A stretch of DNA of 64,000 nt. Origin: CAZTGZ01 sp964613385 (GTDB taxonomy: Bacteria > Bacteroidota > Bacteroidia > NS11-12g > UBA9320). Position 1 is the stretch's first letter; each line of letters opens with the position of its first letter. Below are positions 33,176 through 41,972 of the stretch, piece after piece. The position numbers and the translations under genes were made by a program. The stretch lies in assembly GCA_964613385.1 (NCBI GenBank), contig CAZTGZ010000014.1, positions 1-64,000 on the forward strand. Reading direction: 5' to 3'. The notes under the pieces are model-generated. The model did not search any database. It saw only the letters and a list, made by a program, of their open reading frames with translations, and was not told where the DNA came from.

Positions 33176-34494
33176 AAATTGCCGTAATTGGAACAGGCTA
33201 TGTGGGCCTTGTAACCGGAACCTGTCTTGCAGAAGTTGGAACCGACGTAACCTGTATTGATATTGATCAAAAAAAAATTGATGGGTTGAAAAACGGCATC
33301 ATGCCAATTTATGAACCCGGCCTGGAAGAAATGGTGGTGCGCAATTACCAGAAGGGCAAAATCCACTTCAGTACCAGTCTGGCCGAAGGCATTAAGGATT
33401 GCGATGTTGCTTTTATTGCCGTGGGAACACCTCCGGATGAAGATGGCAGTGCCGATTTAAAATATGTGCTGGGGGTAGCTTCTGAAATCGGAAGACATAT
33501 GAACAGCTATGGCGTTATTGTGACCAAAAGTACGGTTCCGGTAGGTACGGCTGAAAAAGTGAGAAATGCCGTAGCCGGCGAACTGGCCAAACGGGGTGCA
33601 GATATTCCGTTTGATATTGCTTCGAATCCTGAGTTTCTCAAAGAAGGCGCGGCCATCGATGACTTTATGCGTCCGGACCGGATTGTGGTTGGGGTAGATT
33701 CTGAACGGGCAGAAGAAGTGATGCGCAAATTGTACAAGCCATTTATCATGAACGGGCATCCATTAATTTTTATGGATATACCTTCTGCTGAGATGACCAA
33801 ATATGCTGCCAACGCCATGCTGGCTACCCGTATCAGTTTTATGAACGACATCGCCAATTTGTGTGAAATCATGGGAGCAGATGTCAATAAGGTTCGTCAA
33901 GGTATCGGCAGCGATCCACGCATTGGCAGCCGTTTTATTTATGCCGGTATTGGTTATGGTGGATCCTGTTTCCCAAAGGATGTAAAAGCGCTGATTAAAA
34001 CCGCCAAGGAAAACGGATATACCATGCGCTTGCTGGAATCGGTTGAAGAGGTTAATGAAGATCAGAAGACGCTGTTGTTCAATAAGATACAGGATTATTT
34101 TTCCGGAAATTTGAACGGAAAGAATTTTGCCATGTGGGGATTGAGTTTTAAACCCAATACGGACGATATGCGCGAAGCTCCATCATTGGTTTTGATTGAT
34201 CATATTCTGAATTCGGGTGGAAAGGTGAAGGCCTACGATCCGGTTGCCACACACGAAGCACAACGCATAGTGGGCGAAAAAATCGAATTTTGTGAAGAAC
34301 CATATGAGGCGTTGTCAGGTGCGGATGCCTTGTTGATTGTGACCGAATGGAGCGAATTTAAGTTGCCGGATTTTGACAGGATAAAGGCCTCATTGAACCA
34401 CAAAGTGATATTTGACGGAAGAAATATTTACGATTTCCAGGAAATGAAGGAGTTGGGATTTGACTATTTCTGCGTTGGGCTTAAAACAAACTAA
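33172..34494 (+). CDS. ugd: UDP-glucose 6-dehydrogenase
   Basis: Oxidises UDP-glucose to UDP-glucuronate with two NAD. 440 residues. The N-terminal Rossmann fold begins MKIAVIGTGYVGLVTGTCLAEVG. The central helix and catalytic site have GYGGSCFPKDVKALIK, with the nucleophile Cys at about 266. The C-terminal UDP-binding domain has WGLSFKPNTDDMREAPS. UXS follows seven bp downstream and would decarboxylate the product, which supports UDP-Glc over UDP-GlcNAc as substrate; a mixed role with the WbpE-like neighbour cannot be excluded. Confidence 0.94.
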   Translation: MKIAVIGTGYVGLVTGTCLAEVGTDVTCIDIDQKKIDGLKNGIMPIYEPGLEEMVVRNYQKGKIHFSTSLAEGIKDCDVAFIAVGTPPDEDGSADLKYVLGVASEIGRHMNSYGVIVTKSTVPVGTAEKVRNAVAGELAKRGADIPFDIASNPEFLKEGAAIDDFMRPDRIVVGVDSERAEEVMRKLYKPFIMNGHPLIFMDIPSAEMTKYAANAMLATRISFMNDIANLCEIMGADVNKVRQGIGSDPRIGSRFIYAGIGYGGSCFPKDVKALIKTAKENGYTMRLLESVEEVNEDQKTLLFNKIQDYFSGNLNGKNFAMWGLSFKPNTDDMREAPSLVLIDHILNSGGKVKAYDPVATHEAQRIVGEKIEFCEEPYEALSGADALLIVTEWSEFKLPDFDRIKASLNHKVIFDGRNIYDFQEMKELGFDYFCVGLKTN

Positions 34495-34501
34495 AACGAA
34501 T

Positions 34502-35485
34502 ATGTCGAAAAGGATATTGATCACCGGAGGTGCCGGCTTTTTAGGTTCACATTTATGCGAAAGGTTTATTCGGGAAGGCTACAGGGTCATTGCCATGGAC
34601 AACCTGATTACCGGCGACATGAAGAATATAGAGCATTTGATGCCGTTGGAGAATTTCGAGTTTTATCACCACGACGTTAGTAAGTATATTCATATTCCAG
34701 GTGATCTGGATTATATCCTGCACTTCGCTTCTCCCGCCAGCCCGATTGATTATTTAAAAATTCCGATTCAGACCCTGAAGGTCAGTTCATTGGGGACACA
34801 TAATTGTTTGGGACTGGCATTGGCCAAAAATGCCAGAATTCTGGTGGCGAGTACCTCTGAAGTGTACGGTGATCCTTTGGTACATCCGCAGAATGAAGAA
34901 TACTGGGGAAATGTGAATCCGGTGGGACCGCGAGGAGTGTACGATGAAGCTAAGCGTTTTCAGGAAGCCATCACCATGGCCTACCATACCTATCATGGGG
35001 TAGAGACCCGTATCGTGCGCATATTTAACACTTATGGTCCTAGAATGCGTTTGAACGACGGGCGTGCATTGCCGGCATTTATCGGGCAGGCTTTGCGGGG
35101 CGAAGACATCACCGTTTTTGGGGATGGAAGTCAGACCCGTTCATTTTGCTATGTAGATGATTTGGTGGAGGGGATTTACCGTTTGCTGATGAGTGATTAT
35201 GCATCTCCCGTTAACATCGGGAATCCGGATGAGATATCGATACTGGATTTTGCCAAAGAGATCATTGCCCTGACCGGAACGGAGCAGAAGATTGTATTGA
35301 AGCCTTTGCCGACGGATGATCCGAAGCAACGTCAGCCGGACATTACATTGGCCAAGCAGATACTGGACTGGGAGCCTAAGGTGAATCGTGCCGAGGGATT
35401 AAAAGTGACTTACGAGTACTTCCGCAATTTGCCGAAAGAGGATTTGTATAAATATGCGAATCATCGGGAGTTTGGGAAGAAGTGA
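34502..35485 (+). CDS. UDP-glucuronate decarboxylase (UDP-xylose synthase)
   Basis: Extended SDR enzyme that turns UDP-glucuronate into UDP-xylose. 327 residues from the ATG at 34502 (MSKRILITGGAGFLGSHLCE). A longer frame starting at 34460 overlaps ugd and adds no family-like residues. NAD motif GGAGFLGSH; DYILHFASPASPIDYLKIPIQTL is the hallmark of UXS; GPRGVYDEAKRFQEA holds the catalytic Tyr and Lys; RIFNTYGPRMRLNDGRALPAFI follows. With ugd it supplies UDP-xylose for a surface glycan. A six-bp hairpin (35499-35513) after the gene lacks a T run, so I do not call it a terminator. Confidence 0.95.
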   Translation: MSKRILITGGAGFLGSHLCERFIREGYRVIAMDNLITGDMKNIEHLMPLENFEFYHHDVSKYIHIPGDLDYILHFASPASPIDYLKIPIQTLKVSSLGTHNCLGLALAKNARILVASTSEVYGDPLVHPQNEEYWGNVNPVGPRGVYDEAKRFQEAITMAYHTYHGVETRIVRIFNTYGPRMRLNDGRALPAFIGQALRGEDITVFGDGSQTRSFCYVDDLVEGIYRLLMSDYASPVNIGNPDEISILDFAKEIIALTGTEQKIVLKPLPTDDPKQRQPDITLAKQILDWEPKVNRAEGLKVTYEYFRNLPKEDLYKYANHREFGKK

Positions 35486-35707
35486 GGGGGTAAATTGAAG
35501 CGTTAAAAACGCTCTGCATTTGTATTCGTTCCTAGAGTTTTCAGAACGATAATAATTGGAAAGATCGCGAACGAGTTTGTGGTTCGATCTCCGAATCATG
35601 CGTTTCCTTGACATCCTATCCAACTGCAGAATCAGATTTTTCTGAATTGCCAATCTGATGCGATTATGCTCATCGTTTATATCCAATCGGAATATTTTGT
35701 ACTAATT

Positions 35708-35756
35708 TTTCCATTATATTGGAAATATTTGTACTATATTTTCCGTTATAATGGAA
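35708..35756 (+). promoter_or_regulatory. Two tandem palindromes, candidate operator pair
   Basis: Palindrome 1, TTTCCATTATATTGGAAA (35708-35725), and palindrome 2, TTTCCGTTATAATGGAAT (35739-35756), share the core TTCCRTTATAWTGGAA. Their centres are about 32 bp apart, near three helical turns, so one regulator could bind both on the same face. They stand directly before the -7 box of the DUF4143 gene. The rest of 35486-35775 shows no gene. Confidence 0.6.
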
Positions 35757-35763
35757 TTTTTCA

Positions 35764-35771
35764 TACTTTTG
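35764..35771 (+). promoter_or_regulatory. -7 box directly before the DUF4143 gene
   Basis: TACTTTTG, full TAnnTTTG match. The final G is five nt from the A of the ATG at 35776, so the transcript probably starts at the start codon. Confidence 0.55.
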
Positions 35772-35775
35772 ATGT

Positions 35776-36918
35776 ATGGAACTCATTCATCGAAAACTGG
35801 AAAAGCTGCTGGATACCTGGATGTTCAAAGGCAAAGCTCTTCTGTTAATAGGTCCACGGCAGGTTGGTAAAACCACATTGCTTCAGGGATTGACTCAAAA
35901 GATGCCGGACCAATGTCTATGGTTGAATGCAGATTTGCCGGATATAAGAGCAATGCTACAAAATCCAACCTTGCAAGGCCTGAACAATTTGATCGGTCCC
36001 TATAAAATACTGATCATCGATGAAGTTCAACGACTTCCCAATGCAGGATTACTGCTCAAAATTATTGTTGACAATTTCAAAGAGGTTCAATGCATTGCCA
36101 CCGGTTCGTCTTCACTGGAAATTTCCGAAACCATTTTTGAACCGCTGACCGGCAGGTATATCCAATTCAACCTGTACCCGTTCTCACTTGCCGAATTATA
36201 TCCTCGTTCAACCTCATTTGAGCTCAAACAGAATCTTGAATTTCATCTTATTTATGGTCTGTATCCTGAAATATCGACCCAACGGGATCTGGCAGAAACC
36301 TTACTTCAAAATATATCAGACCAATATCTGTACAAAGATGTTTTGAGCTGGAAAGACATTCGAAAACCGGAATTGCTCGACAAATTGCTCAAGTTGCTGG
36401 CCTGGCAAATTGGTTCAGAAGCCAATATCCATGAATTGGCAAATCAACTTCGTGTCAAGTCTGAAACGGTAGAAAGTTATATCGACTTACTCGAAAAATC
36501 ATTTGTCATATTCCGTCTTCGCTCCTACAGCACCAACGAGCGCAAGGAAGTAAGCAAAATGAGCAAGATTTACTTTTGGGACAATGGCATACGCAACGCT
36601 GTTTTGGGCAAATTTGACGGCCTTAAAATCCGGAATGACCTCGGGCCATTATGGGAGAATTTCATCCTGGCCGAAAGATTGAAATACCTGCGTTGGTCAG
36701 GTAGCCGGGCGAAAAGCTATTTCTGGAGGAATTACAATCAAAGTGAGGTAGATTATGTAGAAATCGATGGCGAAAAGATGCATGGCTATGAAATGAAATG
36801 GAATGTTGCACCGAAGCGTAAAGTGCGTGTGACGAGAGCCTTTACCAATATGTATGAACATGCGAATACTGCGGTTGTAATGCCGGAAGACATGATGGAG
36901 TTTGTTGGGATGGGGTAG
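35776..36918 (+). CDS. AAA ATPase with DUF4143 domain
   Basis: 380 residues. AAA_14 domain: Walker A LLIGPRQVGKTTLLQGL near residue 24, Walker B ILIIDEVQRLPNAGLLLKII, sensor-like CIATGSSSLEIS. DUF4143 follows (about 190-370): winged-helix-like SEANIHELANQLRVKSETVESYIDLLEKSFVIFRL, then a PD-(D/E)XK-like nuclease fold with YFWRNYNQSEVDYVEIDG and GYEMKWN. These proteins are widespread in Bacteroidota and their function is not settled; links to DNA handling or defence have been proposed. Its upstream paired palindrome suggests tight control, perhaps by itself or a partner. Confidence 0.92.
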   Translation: MELIHRKLEKLLDTWMFKGKALLLIGPRQVGKTTLLQGLTQKMPDQCLWLNADLPDIRAMLQNPTLQGLNNLIGPYKILIIDEVQRLPNAGLLLKIIVDNFKEVQCIATGSSSLEISETIFEPLTGRYIQFNLYPFSLAELYPRSTSFELKQNLEFHLIYGLYPEISTQRDLAETLLQNISDQYLYKDVLSWKDIRKPELLDKLLKLLAWQIGSEANIHELANQLRVKSETVESYIDLLEKSFVIFRLRSYSTNERKEVSKMSKIYFWDNGIRNAVLGKFDGLKIRNDLGPLWENFILAERLKYLRWSGSRAKSYFWRNYNQSEVDYVEIDGEKMHGYEMKWNVAPKRKVRVTRAFTNMYEHANTAVVMPEDMMEFVGMG

Positions 36919-36955
36919 ATGTGAAGGTTCTGCTAAAACTTTTAATCCCTATGCC

Positions 36956-37360
36956 TTATATATCCATTCTAAAAGCATTTTCCCCAAACTTCTCCATTTC
37001 AAACATACCTTCCTTGTATTTCCGCAACACCTTTCGTTCAGGAATAACAATGTATTGAATATTCAGCCATCGGTTTTTGTATTGCAAAAGTCCGTTTTCG
37101 TCTGTACGACCTAATAATTTTAGTTCGAAAAATTCACAAGTGGCTTTCAATCCATTTTCATTCAAATAATTGATTAATTCAGGTGCGTAATGCCCGGTGA
37201 CATATATACTTAATCCGGGCAGTGCCTGGCCTGAGGTAGTATCCTCAACCCTGATAAATATGTATTCTGTCCGGTGTTTTATATTGAGATATACCAGTTT
37301 CCATATTACAGCCACAAATCCAAAAGCTGCCAACAACCACAGTTGCCAATACCAGACCAT
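36956..37360 (-). CDS. Hypothetical membrane protein
   Basis: 134 residues. One N-terminal membrane helix (MVWYWQLWLLAAFGFVAVIW), then a soluble domain of about 105 residues with RVEDTTSGQALPGLSIYV, reminiscent of a carboxypeptidase-regulatory-like beta fold, and a basic end. No named family recognised. It begins at the stop of the 56-residue gene in a TGATG arrangement (shared base 37360), so translation is coupled, and it closes the DUF2207 operon. Confidence 0.7.
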   Translation of the reverse strand: MVWYWQLWLLAAFGFVAVIWKLVYLNIKHRTEYIFIRVEDTTSGQALPGLSIYVTGHYAPELINYLNENGLKATCEFFELKLLGRTDENGLLQYKNRWLNIQYIVIPERKVLRKYKEGMFEMEKFGENAFRMDI

Positions 37361-37530
37361 CAGGTATTGGAATCTGAACGGTTCAACAAAATTTCATCGA
37401 CTGTTTCCTGAGGTGATTTTCCCTCCATATCAAACGCCATATAAACAAGATCTTCGTCGAGTTCTATATCCTTCAAACCTTTGTCCTTCAGGATAGAAAT
37501 CAAATCCTTTTTCCAATCATCAAATGTCAT
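37360..37530 (-). CDS. Small acidic protein coupled to its membrane-protein neighbour
   Basis: 56 residues, ATG at 37528-37530, TGA at 37360-37362. Sequence begins MTFDDWKKDLISILKDKGLK, then IELDEDLVYMAFDMEG and ends in DEILLNRSDSNT. No signal peptide, probably a small helical cytoplasmic protein. It starts 16 bp after the DUF2207 gene and its TGA overlaps the ATG of the next gene by one base. Tight spacing on both sides and good codon usage support it as a real gene despite the length. Family unknown. Confidence 0.7.
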   Translation of the reverse strand: MTFDDWKKDLISILKDKGLKDIELDEDLVYMAFDMEGKSPQETVDEILLNRSDSNT

Positions 37531-37546
37531 ATTCAAATCATTTCAA

Positions 37547-39712
37547 TCACCAGCCACCGCCTCCTCCGCCTCCGCCGCCACCGCCACTGCTGCCACCGCC
37601 AAAACTACCTCCGCTGCTTGAAGAGGGGGGCGAGGATGCAGAACTGATGGTGCCACCCAATGATCCGCTGAGTGTGCCGCTCATGCTCTGCACCCAATTT
37701 CCGCTACCGATATCCCGATACCAGTTCGGTTGATAACCATTTTGATATTGCGCCTTTTCCAGCGTTTCTCTGAATTGATCAGACCAGTCGGATTCACAAC
37801 CTAAGGCAACAGCAAACGGGAGATATTTCTCATACAAAGCCGGCGTTTTTTCTGGTGGATTCATGGTATTCAACCGAATTTCTTCGGCAGCTTTTAAATA
37901 CATGATAAACCCTTTGATTTCGGCTATCAGCTTTTGTCCGGCCGCATTATACGAAGGCATCAGTCGATAGAACAAAACCTGCATAAGAATGTACATCAAG
38001 AGTCCGATACATGCATAGGCGAATGTCCATCCATTGGGCGTATGATCCATCATCAGAAAAACAAAAGTTCCGATACCAGCAAGCAGGCCGAGTATATTTC
38101 CAAATATCATATATCGGTTATTCAAAGAGAAAAAGCCAGAAAGCGACTTCGGTTCTTGAAGGTAGTTTTCTTCACAGTATTTCTGCACCTCATTACTAAA
38201 GCGAAGCATCACCGGATTATACTCTCCCTTTATGATAACCGTATTTGCCGGGGCGCCAATTTCCTGCATAAATGGTTCATATGAAGTAGACAAAGGTCGC
38301 GTGAAGTCGTTTTCCTTAATGTAATACGCATCCTTCTTAAAGAGTCCGGATGTTTTTCCCAATTCAATCCGGATATATCGGTTTACTCCGAAATCGAGCA
38401 GCGTGGCAGCGACCAGTTTGGAAGAAAATTTCTGATCGTGGATATAGCCGAGTCCTGCCGGTGGAAAGCCGACCGGAGGGCTAAATTGCGGAAATGGAGT
38501 TCCGGAGAGTTTATCTCTGCCTACTTTAAGCCAGCTGATAAAATTGACCAGGGCAGCCAAAACAAATGCCAGGGGAAAAAGCAAGGCATCCGGATTGTCA
38601 GCTACAAAGCGGATTACTTTTTTACTTAATACCGGCTTAGTCACAAAACCATTTGAGAAACTAACCGCAGCCGTAAGTCCTTCGTTTGGTTGAAGGGCAC
38701 GGGTCGTAATAACGGAAATGGAATGTGAAATCGAATCATAATAGCTGATGCAATTGTGTGCCGCGCTTCCTGACAAACCGGTATAACATTCTTCTTCGAT
38801 TAATGTGCACTTATCCGGAATATAGATGGTACATCCCGCCTGTTCGATGGTAAAGTCCCATCCATTCCCCGTCACGTTCCAATAAACCTCATCGTACCGG
38901 TCATTTTGAAGCAATTGATGGTCTGATTTATAATGAATTACATAGGTATGGAGGCCATTTTCGAGCCACACATCAGATTTACCCAGATACAACAGGATCC
39001 CGTTCTTATGTTTATCCATGTGCCAGGGTTCGGATTTTCCGTTGCGCAATACACTGATTAGTTCGAAAGTCGTGTTGGTTTCAAATCCGAACTTACCCTC
39101 ATAGGTGAGTGGGAAAGAACGCACAATTCCCCTTTTAATCTGATTATTGGTATTGTGTTGAATTTCTTCATTTCCGGCATCGGTATAACGGCTGTTCGAT
39201 TCTCCGTCGCCATTAAAAACAACAATGGTCTCCTTAATATCCAGTTTACCCGAGGGTTCTACTTTGATCACAGTCTGAAAATCTGCAATGCGGTCGCTCA
39301 TGTCGAAATTGAGCCATTTTCTCAAGGAAGGGGTTTGATATACCGCCTGTCTCAGTGCGGTATGAAAAGCCTTTTCATATTGTTCTTTCACCATGGCATA
39401 TCCTTTAGTTCCTGGTGCAGCATGGATGGACGTGTGGTTATAATACTCCACCAACTTGAATTCTTTTACCAAAAAAGGATAAGCCGTTTCCCAAAGTTCG
39501 TGTCGCTGAAAATTGAAACGAATGGTGGCAATGTCGGATGGGATGTGGTTTTTATTGAGAATTGATACAAAACTTTTCTCCAAATGTGAATCATAGGTAT
39601 TTGGATGAATAAAACCGGATGATATTGGAGTTATAACATTTTTTGCCAACGCCAATTGACTAAAAAAATACACAAAAAATACTAAAACATATGTTACTAT
39701 CGCCGGTTTCAT
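37547..39712 (-). CDS. DUF2207-type membrane protein with poly-Gly aromatic tail
   Basis: 721 residues. Signal peptide (MKPAIVTYVLVFFVYFFSQLALA). An extra N-terminal domain (about 25-150) precedes the DUF2207 extracytoplasmic domain (RIADFQTVIKVEPSGKLDIKETI, DEVYWNVTGNGWDFTIEQAGCTIYIPD). A membrane helix follows (PDALLFPLAFVLAALVNFI), a cytoplasmic part, two more helices (YMIFGNILGLLAGIGTFVFLM, FAYACIGLLMYILMQVLF), and a tail of Ser/Gly ending in eleven Gly and Trp. Such glycine-rich ends with a final aromatic are seen in DUF2207 and TPM proteins near LemA genes; lemA lies 2 kb upstream on the same strand. Function unknown, envelope-associated. Confidence 0.85.
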   Translation of the reverse strand: MKPAIVTYVLVFFVYFFSQLALAKNVITPISSGFIHPNTYDSHLEKSFVSILNKNHIPSDIATIRFNFQRHELWETAYPFLVKEFKLVEYYNHTSIHAAPGTKGYAMVKEQYEKAFHTALRQAVYQTPSLRKWLNFDMSDRIADFQTVIKVEPSGKLDIKETIVVFNGDGESNSRYTDAGNEEIQHNTNNQIKRGIVRSFPLTYEGKFGFETNTTFELISVLRNGKSEPWHMDKHKNGILLYLGKSDVWLENGLHTYVIHYKSDHQLLQNDRYDEVYWNVTGNGWDFTIEQAGCTIYIPDKCTLIEEECYTGLSGSAAHNCISYYDSISHSISVITTRALQPNEGLTAAVSFSNGFVTKPVLSKKVIRFVADNPDALLFPLAFVLAALVNFISWLKVGRDKLSGTPFPQFSPPVGFPPAGLGYIHDQKFSSKLVAATLLDFGVNRYIRIELGKTSGLFKKDAYYIKENDFTRPLSTSYEPFMQEIGAPANTVIIKGEYNPVMLRFSNEVQKYCEENYLQEPKSLSGFFSLNNRYMIFGNILGLLAGIGTFVFLMMDHTPNGWTFAYACIGLLMYILMQVLFYRLMPSYNAAGQKLIAEIKGFIMYLKAAEEIRLNTMNPPEKTPALYEKYLPFAVALGCESDWSDQFRETLEKAQYQNGYQPNWYRDIGSGNWVQSMSGTLSGSLGGTISSASSPPSSSSGGSFGGGSSGGGGGGGGGGGW

Positions 39713-39805
39713 CCTAATATCAGAACTCGATCAATCAACTATAGAAATTAATATTGCTGTGTATTTTTAGAGAATTCTTTCGCAAATTGTATGTTCAAGT
39801 ATCAG

Positions 39806-40792
39806 TTAAAATCTTCTAAATGGCCTAACCCTGAATTTTTGGAAATAAGCACCATTGTGCACATAAACCGGATAATCCTTAAATTGATGAAAAGTTGGCG
39901 AATAACACATAAACCCGTTTACATTGGTACGTGTTGAAGTAGCAATTTCAGACAAGAGGCTCGGATTTGGATGCTTTTCGGTCAAAAAATCTGCATCTGA
40001 ATGATTCATTAGAACACTCTGGTAAAGATATCCATTCATCAATGCCAGATTCAACTCAAACATAGAAGGTAAATACCAATCAGAATAGCCACCACCTGTA
40101 AATGTATCACACCCCAATGCAGCATATTCACCTGATCCATAAAACTGAACAAAAAACTCTGTATTGTATTTCCCATCCCATGATGTGTTCTCATTAGGAC
40201 CCGTTGTATAATATTTCGCTAACGTCATATTTTCATCAAGATACTTCAAAGACATGATTAATCCGTGTTGCTCTCCGGTACTATCGGTATTCAGACTAAC
40301 TATAATTCCTCCGCCGTACAATTCGCCGATAAAATGCCTCTTTTTTGGTTCCACAATCATCGGTTTGTATCTCACGCTGTCTGCTATACTCGCCGTTCTA
40401 GCATGCAAGGCATACGGTACGCTCAGCAATTGTGTACTCCCGGTGATTGTATAGTTGTTCCCTCCGGCAGGGTCTATCTCTGTAAGCAGATAATAAGGTC
40501 CGTCAGCCCAATTGATACTGTCGAAATATCCGGTAATAGGTTGGTCTCCGGCACCGATGATGATGCTTACCAGTCCGTTTTCATTGGTTTTCGGACTGTG
40601 GTGTTCACTGTAAATGGCGTTCCCGAAGGGTTTCTGGTACAAAATGCTGATGCGCATACCCACCGTTTGATTAACCACCGGTTGGTTGCTGCTGTTTCTC
40701 ACCACCGCCTGGTAGCTGAACATAGAAGGTGATTGAGCCAATGTGATCACGGGCAGTATGAAGGCAATAAGATATAAAATTGACTTTTTCAT
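39806..40792 (-). CDS. Secreted protein with DUF1566-like C-terminal domain
   Basis: 328 residues. Signal peptide MKKSILYLIAFILPVITLAQ. The N-terminal module is common in this phylum and recalls phage-tail or collagen-like trimer stalk starts (MFSYQAVVRNSSNQPVVNQTVGMRISILYQ, then TNENGLVSIIIGAG and LLSVPYALHARTASIADS). The C-terminal half looks like a DUF1566 or lectin-like fold (ALGCDTFTGGGYSDWYLPSMFELNLAL, FRVRPFRRF). No T9SS tail of its own. It starts three bp after the stop of a small T9SS-tailed gene, so they are one operon. Probably surface-located; ligand unknown. Confidence 0.82.
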   Translation of the reverse strand: MKKSILYLIAFILPVITLAQSPSMFSYQAVVRNSSNQPVVNQTVGMRISILYQKPFGNAIYSEHHSPKTNENGLVSIIIGAGDQPITGYFDSINWADGPYYLLTEIDPAGGNNYTITGSTQLLSVPYALHARTASIADSVRYKPMIVEPKKRHFIGELYGGGIIVSLNTDSTGEQHGLIMSLKYLDENMTLAKYYTTGPNENTSWDGKYNTEFFVQFYGSGEYAALGCDTFTGGGYSDWYLPSMFELNLALMNGYLYQSVLMNHSDADFLTEKHPNPSLLSEIATSTRTNVNGFMCYSPTFHQFKDYPVYVHNGAYFQKFRVRPFRRF

Positions 40793-40795
40793 GGT

Positions 40796-41266
40796 TTATT
40801 TTTTAATGATTTTCTGACTTTGGATGATTTGATTTTCTTCGTAAATACTCAGTATATAGGCGGATGCCCGAAGTCCTTCCGCCGGAATTTTAGCTTGATT
40901 ATCGGTGAAATTGCCTTTTAACACCTCTCTACCTTGCAAATCCAATAGCACCCATCGGCACAATTCAGCATTGCCTTCCGTTATTTCGAGCAACAAGCCC
41001 TCTGTCACGGGATTGGGATATACGCGGGTTTGAACGGACGACACCTTCAAACGTTTAACCGATTGAGGACTCAGATCCCATACTTGTTGCACTCCCTGAG
41101 AAACAGAAAATGAATCGTTCTTTACTGAAGTAAAAGCGATCTGCCCCACAGAAACGGAGACACTGCCTCCCGTTCCCGTGAAACTTCCTCCGGAACTATG
41201 TACCGATTGCTGGGCTAACACCTGCGTGGTGAGGAAAAACAAACATATGATACAGGATATTTTCAT
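40796..41266 (-). CDS. Small T9SS type A tailed secreted protein
   Basis: 156 residues. Signal peptide ending VLAQ, a short Gly/Ser-rich N-terminal domain (SVHSSGGSFTGTGGSVSVSVGQ, IAFTSVKNDSFSVSQGVQQVW), then a full type A sorting domain (TRVYPNPVTEGLLLEI, WVLLDLQGREVLKGNF, SAYILSIYEENQ, KIIKK). More than half the protein is the tail. Proteins with this short N-terminal motif are frequent in Bacteroidota and their role is unknown. It is 11 bp after lemA and three bp before the DUF1566-like gene. Confidence 0.87.
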   Translation of the reverse strand: MKISCIICLFFLTTQVLAQQSVHSSGGSFTGTGGSVSVSVGQIAFTSVKNDSFSVSQGVQQVWDLSPQSVKRLKVSSVQTRVYPNPVTEGLLLEITEGNAELCRWVLLDLQGREVLKGNFTDNQAKIPAEGLRASAYILSIYEENQIIQSQKIIKK

Positions 41267-41277
41267 CTTGATGTATT

Positions 41278-41832
41278 TTAGAAATTAACTTTTGGAGCCG
41301 ACTGACTTCCTTCTTCCGCCTGAAAAAACTTCTCTGCATTGAATCCGAAAATACCGGCCATCAGATTCTTCGGAAATACACCAATGGATTGATTGTATTC
41401 CCGAACCGTGCCGTTGTAATATCTTCTGGCATAGTTCAACTCACCTTCAATTTTTTCCAGACTTCCCTGTAAAGCAAGAAAATTGGCATTGGCTTTCAGG
41501 TCGGGATAATTTTCGGATAAGGCAAAAACATCGGCGAGAGCGCGAGTCATGGTAGCATCCAGATCTACTTTTTCGGTATTCGAATTGGCTTTGAGTCCGC
41601 GGTTTCTAAGAGCGATCACATCGGTAAGTGTTTTGTTTTCATGTCCCGCATAGCCTTTCACCGTTTCAACCAAATTTGGGATAAGATCGAAACGCTGCTG
41701 CAAGCCGGCATCTACACCTGAAAACCCCTCCTGAACAAGGATTCGCTCTTTGGTGAGTTCGTTGTAGATAGCTACCATCCACAACAACAGGATGGCCGAT
41801 ATGGAAAGAATGACAATGGTAATGATGCTCAT
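41278..41832 (-). CDS. lemA: LemA family protein
   Basis: 184 residues from the ATG at 41830-41832: an N-terminal membrane helix (MSIITIVILSISAILLLWMVAIYN) then the LemA helical-bundle domain (VDAGLQQRFDLIPNLVETVKGYAGHE, LSENYPDLKANANFLALQGSLEKIEGELNYARRYYN, FPKNLMAGIFGF). An ATG 16 codons upstream (41880) sits only three nt from the promoter box and would put a hydrophilic segment before the helix. LemA proteins have an N-out topology and an unclear envelope role, often with TPM or DUF2207 partners, as here. Confidence 0.92.
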   Translation of the reverse strand: MSIITIVILSISAILLLWMVAIYNELTKERILVQEGFSGVDAGLQQRFDLIPNLVETVKGYAGHENKTLTDVIALRNRGLKANSNTEKVDLDATMTRALADVFALSENYPDLKANANFLALQGSLEKIEGELNYARRYYNGTVREYNQSIGVFPKNLMAGIFGFNAEKFFQAEEGSQSAPKVNF

Positions 41833-41882
41833 GGTTGTGATTGATTTATGAAAACTCAAACCGGCTTTCCCGGAATTCATAG

Positions 41883-41890
41883 CAAACCTA
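41883..41890 (-). promoter_or_regulatory. -7 box of the lemA cluster
   Basis: Reverse strand TAGGTTTG, full TAnnTTTG match. It gives a leader of about 45 nt with the start at 41832, or a leaderless message if the ATG at 41880 were used. Confidence 0.5.
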
Positions 41891-41972
41891 AGCCCCTATA
41901 AATTCTCATTCGTAGTCATTTAATAAATGGTTTTGTTGAATTCATTTTTGACTAAAATGGATACATATTCGG

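Noticed and set aside
35499..35513. Terminator after the UDP-xylose synthase gene
   Set aside because: AGCGTT/AACGCT makes a six-bp hairpin but no T run follows.
35399..35686. Reverse-strand 95-residue open frame
   Set aside because: Overlaps the end of the UDP-xylose synthase gene and the leader of the DUF4143 gene; composition is not protein-like.
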